DNA of 64,000 nt from Nigrospora sphaerica (lineage: Eukaryota; Ascomycota; Sordariomycetes; Amphisphaeriales; Apiosporaceae), in NCBI GenBank assembly GCA_018287875.1, contig JAGVVL010000013.1, positions 1,302,001 through 1,366,000 of the forward strand, written 5' to 3'. Below, in pieces: positions 42,309-54,049 of the stretch. Below the pieces are notes generated by a model. It did no database searches. It saw only the letters and a list, made by a program, of their open reading frames with translations, and had not been told where the DNA came from. Within the stretch, counting starts at the first letter, position 1. The number at the start of each line of letters is the position of its first letter. The position numbers were made by a program, and so were the translations under genes.

Positions 42309-43524
42309 ATGCGTTTCTTCGCATCACTCCCTGCCCTCGTGCTGCTTTCCGGCCCTGCCTTCGCGCACCCCGGCCATGACCTCCGGGAAGAGATTGCCGA
42401 ACGCCGCGATTTCCTCAGTGCCGTCAAGCGTGCCGATCTGAGCCACTGCGCTGAGAAGCTTAAGGCGCGAGGCGTCAGTGAGAGAAATGTCGCTCGCAGA
42501 CAAGCCCTCGTTGAACATGCCAGGGCCAAGAGTAGGTCATCTCCCGGCGTATAGACTGGAAAGGTGAAAGACGGTGGCTCATTAAAGATAGGGGGCATCG
42601 CCAAGCGCGACCTGGCTAGTGTTCTCGCCACCTCCCATAACAGCACCTCTCTGGGATATACGCTCAACACCGACGCGGCCACTCTGTTCGCTGGCAACAA
42701 CTCCTGCGTTCTGACGCCGGAGGTGACTCAGGGCCCCTACTGTGCGTGATTCCCAGATGCTGCGACACTAATTACATACTGATCCGGTGGCAGACGTCGG
42801 TGGCGAGTACATCCGACGCGATGTCCGCGAGTCCCAGAAGGGCGTCGACACAATCATCGACTACCAGGTCATCGATGTCGACACCTGTGACCCCATCCCG
42901 AACGTTTACCTCGAGATGTGGCACTGCAACTCGACGGGCGTGTACTCGGGCGTCGTGGCTAACGGCAACGGCGACTCGTCCGACGAGACAAACATCAACG
43001 CCACCTTCCTTCGCGGTATCCAGAAAACCGACAATGATGGCGTGGCCCAATTCGAGACGACGTTTCCGGGGCATTACACCAGCCGCGCCACCCACATCCA
43101 CCTCCTGGTCCACACGAACGCGAAGCGGTTCTGCAACGGGACGCTGGGCAACTCGGTCTCGGCCAGCCACGTGGGCCAGGCCTTCTTCGACCAGGACCTG
43201 ATCACGGCGGTCGAGCAGACGGCGCCCTACAACACCAACACGCAGGAGGTCACGACCAACGCCGAGGACCAGATCCTGGCCCAGGAGGCCGAGAGCGTGG
43301 ACCCGTTCCACGAGTACACGCTCCTTGGCGACAGCGTCGAGGACGGCATCTTCGCCTGGATCGCCTTCGGAGTCAACGCGACCTATTCTTCGACCGTCAC
43401 CCCCGCCGCCTTCTACTACAAGGAGGGCGGCGTGGCCAACGGCGACAGCGGCGCCGGCATGGGCGGACCGCCCCCTGGCGGCAACGGCACCGGCCCCGGC
43501 AATGGTACCGCCCCCCCTTCCTAA
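42309..43524 (+). CDS. Secreted intradiol ring-cleavage dioxygenase
   Basis: The protein starts with a signal peptide (MRFFASLPALVLLSGPAFA) and the HPGHD pro-region usual in secreted fungal members. The dioxygenase domain follows: CVLTPEVTQGPY at the end of exon 2, then VGGEYIRRDV, IPNVYLEMWHCNSTGVYSG, FPGHYTSRATHIHLLVH and the Gly/Pro-rich tail. Tyr and His residues in these blocks are the expected non-haem Fe(III) ligands that cleave catechols between the hydroxyls. A clear 52-bp intron is 42742-42793. Between ARAK (42530) and KRDLASVL (42600) the frame is continuous except for one TAG at 42552-42554. A GT-AG pair 42532-42570 would remove it, but at 39 bp it would be a very short intron. 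Otherwise the gene would be broken. Confidence 0.85.
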
Positions 43525-46500
43525 ATCTAAGCCTCGTTGGATCTGAAGGCCTGCAGCGCCCAAGTTCCAACCTTTGAGGGCCTTAGATGGGACACAGGGG
43601 AGACAGTGGAGGCCTACTACCCCATACACAAGTAGATTCAGTCTTTGGGCGACGCCCACATATTCGAGAGGTTGGAGGAGTCTTTGCCTCCAACAGCCAC
43701 GCACCTCCCTGTCCACTGCCACTCGGCTCAAGGGACTGGGTGCTTCTTTAATTAGCAGTCATAGAAATCTAAAACAAACACATGCCGGTCTACTGAAAGC
43801 TTTTTGAAATGCCCAGGCTGCTGCGCTGTCCGTGATGTTCACGAGCTCATATAGTGGTCTGTCGCGTACGTGTGCCATCCTAGTGGAGGACACCCGCCAA
43901 TGGGGCGTAGGCGGAAGGCCCCTTACGGCACACTCTTCATGCCGGGTCCCAACAGGGGCTTCACTTCTAAATCCGTCTTATTTGCTCCCTGTCCTTCCTC
44001 GCAGCAGAGATAGATGTAGGGGAAGTGCTCCCTTACTCTCCGCTTACCGGTCGGCATTCTAGGGTATACGTAAGCGTTAACGACCACTGTCCGCGCTAAA
44101 ACTCGATGAGGTGCCAATGCAAGACGCCGGGGCCGGGGGCCATTGCCCCTTTAGTACAGGCTCTAGTCACTAGGCGGGTGCGGTACGTAACCCAGCCCAG
44201 GCTGAGCTACAGCCTCAAAAGCAAAAGCCGCAGACAACAGCAACGAGTAAAGTAGGATTATCTTAGACTCATCGGTGTCATATGACCAAAACATCAAGAA
44301 GATCACAAGTGTTCTGCTCCAACTCCGGTATACTAGGTAAGTGCCTGGGAAAGCCTGATACCTAGACGAGGATGCAGATGGCTGGGGTGGTTTTTGCTTC
44401 CATCTGATACCCTCAAACAGATGCTCTACCGGCTATTGTTGCATCTCCGCCTCGCCTGCAGGAAATTTCTACGATGACAGGTTAAGATGACAAGCTGCCG
44501 CCTTACTATGATCAACAAAAGTCTCGAAGAAACGGAACAGGAAGAAAACGCTGCAGGTACTCAGGGAAACCTGCGGGAAGCAGCTAGTCCTGCCCAGGGC
44601 TCGTGTTAAGCGCAACACCATGGAGGCGGGCTCCCCGTGGCAGACCTCAATAGAGAAACCAGCCTCTAATCAAATCCAAGTCAATGTGCGGGGCATACTG
44701 TCAGCACCCAATGGCCATAATTTTACGTACCAGCATGGGCTCGAAATACTCCTTTTATTGAGTTTTTAGTTTGGTGTCTTCCCCTGCTGGTCCACCACCT
44801 TGCGTCTCGCGACGGAAACATCGGCCGGAAAGTCCATCCCGATGCAAGGTGATGGCAAACCTTGGCCAATACGTCCAGGACAACATCCTCAGGCGTCGAA
44901 TGATGCTTGCCGGAGCCCAGGTCACCGACCTATTGAAAAGCCACGCATCAGCAAGAGTCTGTCGTCAGTCCGTTAGAGAAGCGCGCCCGTGGCCTGTCGC
45001 TGGCCATCGAATGAGCAGTGGTCCCCGGCCTCCTTCTGGTGTACGCGACGACGACGCGAGTATGTGCTAGCTGTCCGTTTTCGCATGCACCTCCGAAACG
45101 CCCCGCGGAACCAAGCTTGACCGACAGGTACCCGGCGCGTTCATCGACAGGTGGCTGGGATCCCCATACCGCCAGCGTTGCAAGGCTAGCCGTCAGCATG
45201 CACCCCAAGTACACAGTGACCTGGCGTGGGGCAGACCTGACCCATGTGGCGGGCGGCTACATCGGCCAGAGCACAGCTGTAGAGGACCCCAGCACGCATT
45301 CCATCGTCGCTTTAACCACCTCCAGGCTTCCCAGGTTTGTTAGGATAACCATGTCGCCGTTCGAGGCGGGCTGCGCAACCCCGGCGATTTGGTCAGGCGC
45401 CGGTGGAGGGAGAGGCCGGACGCGATTTGACGGCGTCGCAACGGTGCAGACATTTAGTCCTGCCTTTGGACCAAATTTAGCTCGACCGGGGCACCCGAGG
45501 ATACAGGAACTGTGTCGATGCGCGTTCCCTAAAGGAGCCGAGCCGCCCAGGTGGTACGTTCCGTTTGATCCACCTCGACATGTTTTAACGGGCGTACGCA
45601 ACACCTCAGCCTCGTGGCGTGCCCGATGACGACAGTGTAGCCCAAGTATCCTCCTCCTCCCGGCGACGGCGTCCGGGATCGTCGTTTCGTCTGATGTAGC
45701 ATCAGAGTCCACATGGCGTGCGCCCGGAGGCACACGCGGCCGCACCGTAAATAAGGGCGGTGTGGGGGCCAACGAAAAGGCTGATTGCCGGTCCTGGTGG
45801 TCCCGGTGGTCCCGGTGGTCCCGTCGGATTTCTACCGACCTAGCGCACACTTCTGGCTGACAGGCCTGGTTATGAAGGCTGTCCCTATCTGGCTAAAAGG
45901 GAGCTGCTAAGGGAAGGAGGCTGTTGAGCCAGGTGATACTCGTCGAACCGCGCAAACATTCGGTTTTGTTATTTTCGCTGTAGACTTCAAGGAGAATTTT
46001 GGCCTCGCTGAACGAATCACCCGCGGTGCTGTGCAGAATGCTGTTAGAAGGGCACAGCGCCCTACGTCTTTGTGCGCGCCATTGTCACCGACCGACACCG
46101 CTAGAATGGGACCGGAAGGTGGAAGCAATTCGTACGCCCCACGCGATGGATGTACGTGTTGGCGGGAGGCTTAGCAGTTGGCACACTTATCGCGGCTAGT
46201 TACTATCGGGAAGGAGGTGGAACTTCGAATTGTCATTGAAGTAGACTGCGATTTTAGCCCCAGAAGCAGTTGCTGGCATCTTGCCAGCGCCCCCCCCCCC
46301 CTTTCTCCCCCCATCGGAAAATATCTAGAGAGGGCGGGGCGGTAGACGACCCCCCCTGTTAGCTTCCCAAAGTTCCCTGCATGAGACCTACTAACGGGGG
46401 GCCGTTCAGCCCCTCCCCATCTCGAGTCAGTAAGGATCATACTTGCAAGAGGCCCCGCCAGAACGGATGGGCGCAGCAACCAATTGCCGGGGTGAAGGAC

Positions 46501-47076
46501 GGCGCGCGGGCTTTCGACCCATCCACCACTCCCCATTGACTATTCTCGGCGCCGGCTGCAGCTAACGTTGTGCGGACCTCTTCAGTACCTACTAGCCAGG
46601 GACCCCGCCGCGTCCGGCCGGGGCGACAGCGCCTCCGCCAGCGCTAAAGCAGAATAACTGGTGGATCCTTTCCCATGTCAGAATGCTCCAGGGGGGCAGG
46701 TGGCAGGGGACTTGCGTCGCACAATTGACATGGCTTGATTTACCGACAGAAAGAAACGCCGCGTCGTCCATTGCCCGTGCCCTCGGCCCCATGATCCCTC
46801 TGGAACCTAATCGATCGAGTACCCATACAGCACAGTAACCCGTTGGGGCTTGGATAGATACCTGTTTCCTGCCACCGGACCTCCCTCCGTTGCACAAATG
46901 CGACTCTGTTGCCCCCACTGCGTAGGCTGGATACATCCCGACTCCTGGGACACGGTGATGCATGAGAAGAAAAATAACGGTGATGGGGAAATGGTTTAGT
47001 GGAAAGCGTATCATTTAGTCTCAAGTCCTTCTGGCGTCCTCTGTATCAAGTGGCATGCGCCCAACACCAATGTTCC
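43525..47076. other. Long intergenic region without recognised genes
   Basis: About 3.5 kb. Overlapping frames on both strands (for example 45018-45629 plus, 45257-45850 minus) mirror each other and contain no known motif. There is a poly-C run near 46290-46301 and a 9-bp minisatellite at 45789-45824. Confidence 0.5.
45789..45824. repeat. GGTCCCGGT minisatellite
   Basis: About four copies of a 9-bp unit, the first slightly changed (GGTCCTGGT). Not linked to a supported coding frame. Confidence 0.8.
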
Positions 47077-48442
47077 TTAGTCAATCGTCATCCTTCTGCC
47101 CGAACCTGGTTTATCCCTGGTTTCCATATTGTAGCTCGAGTTCTGGTCGTGGAAATGCCGCGGCGTGGATACAAGGTGCGGCTTGAGGCCGGCGCCAAAG
47201 TTGAGCATGCAAACCACCGAATTCACCATGGTGAGGACAATGAGGACGACAGTCAAGACGGCGAACCCGGTCAGCGACGTCCGCACCGGCATATATAGCG
47301 CGCTGTGTACAGGGTCGTAGATACGCTGCATCTTGAAGAGGAAGTAGCCGAGGCCGCCGGTGTAGAAGAAGATTACCATGATCATCCCCTTTCTGCACTC
47401 TTTCCGCACACTCCAGGCTGCAGTAAAAAGTACTGCGACTGTTATAGGGATCGTCAAAACAGTCATTCCGTACTCTACATCGTTGCTCCCGCGCACGACG
47501 ACGAGGAACTGTATGGTGAAACCTAGAAAGAATAAGAAGTCGAACTTCAGAAAGGTTATGTAGATCTAGTTTGGGATTAGTCTTGTTCGCATAGGTTCAC
47601 CAACTCTGTCTGCTTGCCTGGTAGTGAAGAAATCGCTTCTTCATCCGATAGTCGGCGCCCATGGTCTTCATGATGTCCCAAGCAAACTCTTGAAGGAGCT
47701 TCCATGTGTTGGCGCCCATGCCCAAGCTCAGAATGCCCATGACACACGTGATGGCGATCAAAACCGGTTTGAGGTCGTCCCAGATATCCTCTTTCTGGAT
47801 GACGCCGTGGGTAACGAGGTCCTCGATGGCATCTTTGATCTGGCCGATCTGGATGACTGCATACACCAGCAAAGCCAGGTTCGTGATACATACTCCCGCA
47901 ATCTGGATAATGTTCTTTAAACGGAGCGCGTCCCAAGTCAAGATGACGTGACACAAAAATCCGAATATGAACAACGTAAAAAAAGTAGGGATAGTTTCGA
48001 GCTTGGGCTGGAAGTTGCCAGAGCCGTCGGCCTCGCCCTTTGGCGATCCGCGGAATTGGCTGAACGTGTAGCTGGCAGCAGTGTTAGTTAGCCCTGCAAC
48101 CACCCCGTTGCAGTGCGGTCAGCCAGCGAGGGGGTCACGGGCAACCTACGCTTCCAGGCTGATGCAGACGATGGCCTGCAAACACGCCAACAAGAAAAAG
48201 GTACGCGGCCACCTTTGTCGAAAAATATCCACCAAGCCCGTGTCCCACCTGGAACGCTTGGCGGCTAGGCTTGACGGCCGTACGGGCGGAGCGCCTCCCG
48301 TCGCGCTTGACGTCGCCTGTTTGCGTGGTTGCTCCGGCACATCCTGTGCATACTGTGGGTACTGCGCGTACGTGGACTGTGGCTCGCAGAATCCCGGGTT
48401 CTTTTCGAAAAGAGACAGGCCGAAGTCCCAGCTGGAAGACAT
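47077..48442 (-). CDS. UPF0658-type Golgi membrane protein
   Basis: Three exons (48442-48150, 48071-47618, 47565-47077) give 411 residues. The protein has an N-terminal hydrophilic segment followed by about seven transmembrane helices, with LACLQAIVCISLEAYTFSQF, then FFTLFIFGFLCHVILTW, KFDFLFFLGFTIQFLVVV and GGLGYFLFKMQRIYD. This matches the layout of the fungal UPF0658 family, named for a fission-yeast Golgi protein; its molecular role is unknown. The first intron has a TAACTAAC branch. The second begins GCAAGC and ends CTAG, a GC-AG intron, and only this junction gives the continuous HYQIYITFLKFDF. Codon use and structure look ordinary, and this is a conserved housekeeping-like gene. Confidence 0.88.
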
Positions 48443-49748
48443 GGCGGCAAAGGCGATGGAAAAGAAGCAGCACCGACGCAATTGGCGTAAGGAAACATGA
48501 GTCTCATTCTTAAAGACGCAGCGCGTGGCGTGGAAATGCGACGGCGCGAATGGGGAATTGTCGGACCGCCGCGACAGCAGCAGACGCCGTTCCGCTATTG
48601 GACTCATCGCGACTTACTACGGCCCTGGAGTCGGCAATGCCGCAAGCCTTCTAACCAGGCCCGGATGGGCGGATACTCATTTCGCTCGTTCCCTGCACTT
48701 GCTTGCCCGTCGCGCCTGCACAGCAGGGCTTCGCAAATGAAATGTGGCTGTTGCGATGCCACACTCCGGCGGGATAAGAAAACCGGAGGAGACCACTTCC
48801 AACCCCTGAGGCGGACAGGCTACTACCACAGATCCAGAATTTTCGGCTAAGTCGGTACGGAACCCACCGAATTAGCGGCTCCATAGGCAGTGGCAGCTGT
48901 CCGGCATCGGAGGGAGCCGCCGGAGCAGCATTCTTTTCTTTGATTTCTTTTGCTCCTCTTTGAAACCCTTACGGTGCCGCGGACCCAGCCCCGGTTCTCT
49001 TTGGCTTCTGCACCACTGCCCGGTTGTGCGGATCACACACCCGCCAGTCTAGTCTGGGGTGCCACAGGTGAACCATGCGGGCTCTCCAGGGAGCCTAGAT
49101 CCCAGTTACCATTAGCGTTGACCCGTTCTTCTTTCTTCCATGTCGCTCGGCGTGTCCAAACCACAACAAAGGGGAAATTCATTCCCTGGGTGGCTGTTTG
49201 GGTTCCTTGTGCCAGTAATTCTTTGTGGGTCAATATGTCCGAGCTAGGGGGTCTGCAGTAGCAAATAATCGCCAAGCTGGTAGCAGCGCCAGTGCGCATC
49301 TCACAGCATCCCCCAGCGACCGGGCACCTCCAGCCGGTTCCTATGAATGAAATGTAGATTCCGTCAATCAAACTAGGACGAGGTCAGCTTGCGAACATGA
49401 CAGGGTCCTTACCATAAATCAAGGGTGTCTACGGTGATGTAGAAAGTCGCTGCTCTGTAGCGTCAGTTGGACCACATCGAACAGGGCAGGCAAACAGGCC
49501 AAATGACCCCATTTTGTTGGTCACAAGAAAGAAATTGAAGAACTGGATGAAGTCTGAGGGAAACGACTTTATTGAAATGAGGGCTAAGGCTATTGATCCA
49601 GCAGCGTGGCCAGCCAACGCGAGCCAAATAAAGAAACAACTATCCTACGACCTAACCGGACCAAAGGCGCCGCCCCTTGAGGGGCTTCGCGTACAAGTCC
49701 TCCGCTATCTCCCCCCTCAATGATTCGCAATGCCAGGGCCAAGCGCAC
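48443..49748. other. Intergenic, no gene recognised
   Basis: Only short overlapping frames. The span holds the promoter of the Golgi-type gene and the 3' region of the proline-rich protein gene. Confidence 0.55.
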
Positions 49749-51056
49749 TTAGCAGCCGACGTCGAAAACGAGATCGAACTTGGCACCGTCCTTGGGGGGC
49801 AGCACGCCGGCGCTCACGTCGAACAGGGAGCAGTGGGGTGCGCCGCCCTCAAGGGGCTGGCTGAACTGGACCGCCACGCAGCCCACCGTGGTCTTTCCGA
49901 GGGCGAGACAAGCGTCGGCCGTCGCGATCGACAGGTCCAACTTGAAAGGCTGCGGCGCGCGTCCGGCGGGCCCAGCAGGCGCGGCGCCGCAAATCTTGGC
50001 TTCGCCGCGGGCTTTGGGACCCTCGGGCTTGGGCTGAGCAGGCTTGGTCTCCTTGGGCTTCGGCTCCAGGGGCTTGGAAGCGGGAGGCGGGGGAGGGATG
50101 GGCTCGCCACGAGCCTTGGGACCCTCAGGCTTGGGCTGGGGAGGCTTGGTCTCCTTGGGCTTGGGCTCCAGGGGCTTGGAAGCGGGAGGCGGAGGAGGGA
50201 TGGGCTCGCCGCGAGCCTTGGGACCCTCAGGCTTAGGCTGAGGAGGCTTGGCCTCCTTGGGCTTGGGCTCCTGAGGCTTGGGCTCCTGAGGCTTAGGCTC
50301 CAGGGGCTTGGAAGTAGGAGAGGGGGGAGGGATGGGCTCGCCACGAGCCTTGGGACCCTCAGGCTTGGGCTGGGGGGGCTTGGTCTCCTTGGGCTTCGGC
50401 TCCAGGGGCTTGGAAGCAGGAGGCGGAGGAGGGATGGGCTCGCCACGAGCCTTGGGACCCTCAGGCTTGGGCTGGGGGGGCTTGGTCTCCTTGGGCTTCG
50501 GCTCCAGGGGCTTGGAAGCAGGAGGCGGAGGAGGGATGGGCTCGCCACGAGCCTTGGGACCCTCGGGCTTGGGCTGAGGAGGCTTGGTCTCCTTGGGCTT
50601 GGGCTCCTGAGGCTTGGGCTCCTGAGGCTTAGGCTCCAGGGGCTTGGTGGCAAGGGGGGTAGGGTGGATGGCCTCGCCGCGAGCCTTGTGCGCCTTGCCG
50701 ATTGGGCTTGCCTGAGTGGGCTTGCCGGTGGGGACGCCGGAGCAAGCGACGTCAAAGACGACGACGTTGCTGTCCTGCTTCGGCACCTGGGCCCCCTCGA
50801 CGCCGAACAACTTGCATTCGGGGGCGGAGGCCTGAGGGGGCAGGCCGAAAGCGAAGCTCTTGCAGGAAGCATCCTTGGCGCAAGCCTGCTGGCAGGCATC
50901 TGCCGTGCCGGCGTTGGGGCTACCGAGGGGCTGGTGGGACCCCGTGCCGGCCGGCGTCGTGCCGCAGGCCTGGGCCGTCAGAGCCGCCGGAAGCCCGTAT
51001 GCCTTGGACGCCATGAGGCTGGCCACAAGAGCGACGGTAGACTTGGAGAAGTGCAT
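49749..51056 (-). CDS. Secreted proline-rich tandem-repeat protein
   Basis: A single 435-residue frame. A signal peptide (MHFSKSTVALVASLMASKAYG) precedes a Cys-containing domain (about residues 25-105; ADACQQACAKDASCKSFAFG, CKLFGVEG, VVVFDVAC) that resembles an apple/PAN-like fold. Next are about six tandem units of 30-40 residues built from KARGEPIPPPPPASKPLEPK and (K/Q)EPKP blocks. A C-terminal domain repeats the first domain's plan (ADACLALGKTTVGCVAVQF, CSLFDVSAG, LVFDVGC). Lys-rich, Pro-rich repeats between two Cys domains suggest a cell-wall or extracellular linker protein. I know no named family for it. A TATA-like TATATAA (minus strand, 51244-51250) lies about 190 bp upstream. Confidence 0.85.
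   Translation of the reverse strand: MHFSKSTVALVASLMASKAYGLPAALTAQACGTTPAGTGSHQPLGSPNAGTADACQQACAKDASCKSFAFGLPPQASAPECKLFGVEGAQVPKQDSNVVVFDVACSGVPTGKPTQASPIGKAHKARGEAIHPTPLATKPLEPKPQEPKPQEPKPKETKPPQPKPEGPKARGEPIPPPPPASKPLEPKPKETKPPQPKPEGPKARGEPIPPPPPASKPLEPKPKETKPPQPKPEGPKARGEPIPPPSPTSKPLEPKPQEPKPQEPKPKEAKPPQPKPEGPKARGEPIPPPPPASKPLEPKPKETKPPQPKPEGPKARGEPIPPPPPASKPLEPKPKETKPAQPKPEGPKARGEAKICGAAPAGPAGRAPQPFKLDLSIATADACLALGKTTVGCVAVQFSQPLEGGAPHCSLFDVSAGVLPPKDGAKFDLVFDVGC
50010..50690. repeat. In-frame minisatellite coding the Pro-rich repeats
   Basis: About six near-identical units of 99-123 bp containing ggcttggaag and gagccttgggaccctc landmarks. Units differ mainly by whether the EPKPQ block is single or repeated, so the array probably varies in length between strains. 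Confidence 0.85.
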
Positions 51057-51174
51057 CTTGTTGGCGAAGTGGCTGGTTGAGATTTCTAGGTGGAAGAAGA
51101 TAGGAAACTTGATAGAGGCAAAGGAAGTATAAAGCGAGCGAAATGTAGTTAGGATGTAGTGTTGGATTGAGTGT

Positions 51175-51205
<31 letters not shown>

Positions 51206-52990
51206 AATGAAAAAGCTACTCTAGTTTAGCGAAGATAGAACCCTTATATACATTGAATACCCTTTCGTGTGAGTTCCGTAGCCTGCTGTGTTATACTCAC
51301 GACGCCATCACCGATGTTGACAACTCCTGAATCAACCGGACCACAGGCATTACGCGGCACTCTGCGTGGCCGACTCGTTTGATGCTATGCAGACGGATCG
51401 CAAGCTGCCGGAATTACGACGACGATGGATCCGGTACGCGCACACCACAGCACACCACGGCCAGGCCCGAGGCGTGTTTTCGTCGAGCCGCATGGGCGTG
51501 AGTGCGTGATACGGGGCCATGAGTAGCCTCACTCTCTGTTTCCCGGTCTCATTATCCAGTACAGTCTCTCCGCCTAGAGAAGATTGACGAATTACACAGC
51601 CTCAACGCTTCCTCGGGCACATAGGCGGTCTGAAAGCCAGTGCACAGGTACCAAACGGCTCGGGCGTCCAATACGTTGCAAATAGCTCTTGAAGCGTACG
51701 CGGCTTCAATGACGTTGAGCGTGGCCCTTCATGTCTCGCGTGGATCAACGCTATCCCCACTAAGAATATCCTCGTATGTACTGCCCGAGAGCCGTCTTTC
51801 CTACAGTCGCAGTTATTTTGGTGCGCCACACAAGGCAGTAGTTGAGGTATGCAAGGACGGGACTGAGCCGTTGGTGTTTCGAGACTGTCGGACGAGGCCC
51901 TTCGACGAAGCGGGACTAGCGCTCGGGCGCAGTCACACTGACTACGTATGCACAGGCTCTACCGCTTTAAACAGTCTAGGTCCTTGCGTGGCACAGAACC
52001 TAGCTTCCGGAGCGGCTAAATCCCTACCCCTCATGCAGCTGGTCGTCGTCGTTCTGGGCAGCGACATTGAGCCGGAAAAGTACTTATCCGCTTGTGTCCA
52101 CAGCCATGCCCATTAGCCCGTTCCCCTGAATGAAGATGGAGCCGCCATCTCCACATTGCCAAGCCTTCACGGTACTTTCCAACGAGCTTGGCGAGGCTTG
52201 TAAGCTGGAATCGGCACGTGGGGGCTGAGCGAAAGCTCGGTCGTATGCAAAACCCACGATGACAGTATTGGTTTGCCGCTCAGGTCCAGTAGGTAGAACA
52301 TGCGTCCCTTGTCATCCACGTTACGTGGGGTACGTGGGCTGCCAGAGTGGTCCATAGGTCTCCGCCGTTAGGGCTAACTAATGGCGGAGCATCCCTGTTT
52401 TCAGCTGTTCAGGCATGCGCCCGCTTGGACCCGCACCTGTCACGGCTGTTACCGTGGAGCACACAATTCCGAGGACGACGCGCGGAAAAAGAAGCTCGGT
52501 CCCAGCAAAAAAAGAATGGAGGCAGCGGGTCAGCAAGGGGGAAACTAATACTTCGTAGGCTGAATTAAAGTTCTCCGAGTCCAACTATTCAACCGATGGA
52601 TAGGCACACGCAGACAGCTAAAGAAAATAGAGGTACGTGTGGGGCCGTACTAATTTGGAGGCGCTCTACGTACCCCTGAATCGTCCTTTTGATGTTAGGC
52701 GCATAGACGGGCCGCACTCTACTTGGGAATGCAGACCTTGTAGCGAGAAACGTTCCACGAACCCAGATGAAACGGGTAGGAGTGTAATGCCGCCGTCAAG
52801 AGATTACGCTGCAGGTGAGGATGCGGGTATGTTCTGGCGATTTGCAAGAGGCCGATTCATAGGCGGCCGCCTCGTGTACGTGATGCCCGTATCTTGCTAC
52901 GTTCCATCACGACGTGATTGGGTTGTGCATCCCATTAATCTATCTTTAATTACTACATAAAAGCCCAGATCTATTCCTCGCCAGTCTGTC
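51057..52990. other. Intergenic, no gene recognised
   Basis: Holds a GAT-rich microsatellite at 51174-51209 in the presumed 5' leader of the proline-rich gene. The frame 51640-52116 (plus) is open for 158 codons but has no recognisable domain. Confidence 0.5.
51174..51209. repeat. GAT trinucleotide microsatellite
   Basis: About ten GAT units with one GGT interruption, 120 bp upstream of the proline-rich protein's ATG. Confidence 0.85.
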
Positions 52991-54049
52991 CTATCCTCTA
53001 AAAGGATCTCGGCTCGAGTCCGGCTCTTGCGATTGCGTAGGGGGCGTAACAATCGGCGCAAAACTGAATGGAGCGTTGGGGGCCCTTTGCTGCAAAAGTG
53101 GCTCCGTCGCTGCGCTGTCTTTAGCAATGGCGGCCGCCGCCACTTTGGCGTGCTGGCGCTTTCGTTCCAGGCGGTCCCGGATGCACAAGGTCGAGATGGT
53201 GCCGATGATGGCAGCCAGGATCACGGCCAGGATGATGGTGACGACAGCGCCCGATGTCGTGAGCCCGTTTTGCTCCACCATGCACAGGTGGTTTCCGGCC
53301 GTGTCGGTGGTGCAGTACAATCCTTCAACGCAAACAGACGTCGTCGTCGCCACGAGGGAACAGTCGTAGGTGCTAGTTGCATCACACGACGTGACCGATG
53401 TTTCTTTCTCTGTCGAGCAGACCAGCGTAGTTGTAGTTGTGCCTGTGCCCGTGGTGGTGGCGGTTGTGTCGGTGGCGGTAGCGGTAGTGTCGGTGGTGGT
53501 GGCGGTAGTGTCGGTGGTGTCGGTGGTGGTAACGGTACTATCGGTTGTAGCGGCAGTGTCGGTGGTGGTAACGGTAGTATCGGTTGTAGCGGTCGTGTCG
53601 GTGGTCGAGGCCGCAGTGGTAGTAGTATCACGTCTCCTGAGACGACCTTCATTGGCTTTCCGGCGATGCGAACCTGCTTGAAATCATTTCAGCCGCCAGA
53701 ATCCGACTTGATTTGGCCGAAGAAGCCGGTAGGTGTATTGTGGCTTAGGGACGACCAAGTAGCGGTGCCTATCGGATGGTAGTATTGGATGTGGCGTACC
53801 TGAAATGCCCCGCTCGCTCGATGTTTCCGTTTCTTCACCATCACAGATGCCTACCATGTAGGCAGTCATTTTGGTGGCGGTTCTCAGTTCCGGGGTACCG
53901 CAGCTTGCAGATTCAAAACAATTTGGAAGGGCCTTGATTGTGTCTTTATCGGGGAGATCACTGAAGCATTCCTCGGCGATAGTGACGTGGCGGCAGCCCA
54001 AGGATTGGGCAAAGAAGAAGCTCTCGCGCTCAACACAAATCGATAGCAT
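52991..54049 (-). CDS. CFEM-like single-pass membrane protein with Thr/Asp stalk
   Basis: Two exons (54049-53800 and 53673-52991) joined over a 126-bp intron give 310 residues. Exon 1 carries a Cys-spaced region (LGCRHVTIAEECFSDLPD, then LPNCFESASCGTPEL and MVGICDG) that resembles the second half of a CFEM domain. Exon 2 begins with a basic stretch ending RRRD, a possible Kex2 site. Then comes a stalk of about 70 residues of Thr-Thr-Asp-Thr repeats, a Cys-rich block (VCVEGLYCTTDTAGNHLC), one transmembrane helix (GAVVTIILAVILAAIIGTIST) and a cytosolic tail. The start at 54049 gives no clear signal peptide, so an upstream exon is probably missing from this model. Confidence 0.65.

Noticed and set aside
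42772..43731. 319-codon minus-strand frame
   Set aside because: Antisense of the intradiol dioxygenase, created by GC-rich third codon positions.
45257..45850. 197-codon minus-strand frame
   Set aside because: No domain, an equally long frame opposite, and a 9-bp minisatellite inside; not convincing as a gene.
50010..50690. Second Kex2-processed precursor
   Set aside because: The repeats contain Lys-Ala-Arg-Gly-Glu, not a dibasic site, and no cyclisable core; a structural repeat protein fits better.
49677..51080. 467-codon plus-strand Gly/Leu/Arg-rich frame
   Set aside because: It is the antisense shadow of the proline-rich repeat gene; the minus frame has a signal peptide and Cys domains, this one has neither.
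53027..53782. Gly/Val-rich plus-strand frames
   Set aside because: They mirror the Thr/Asp stalk of the minus-strand CFEM-like gene.
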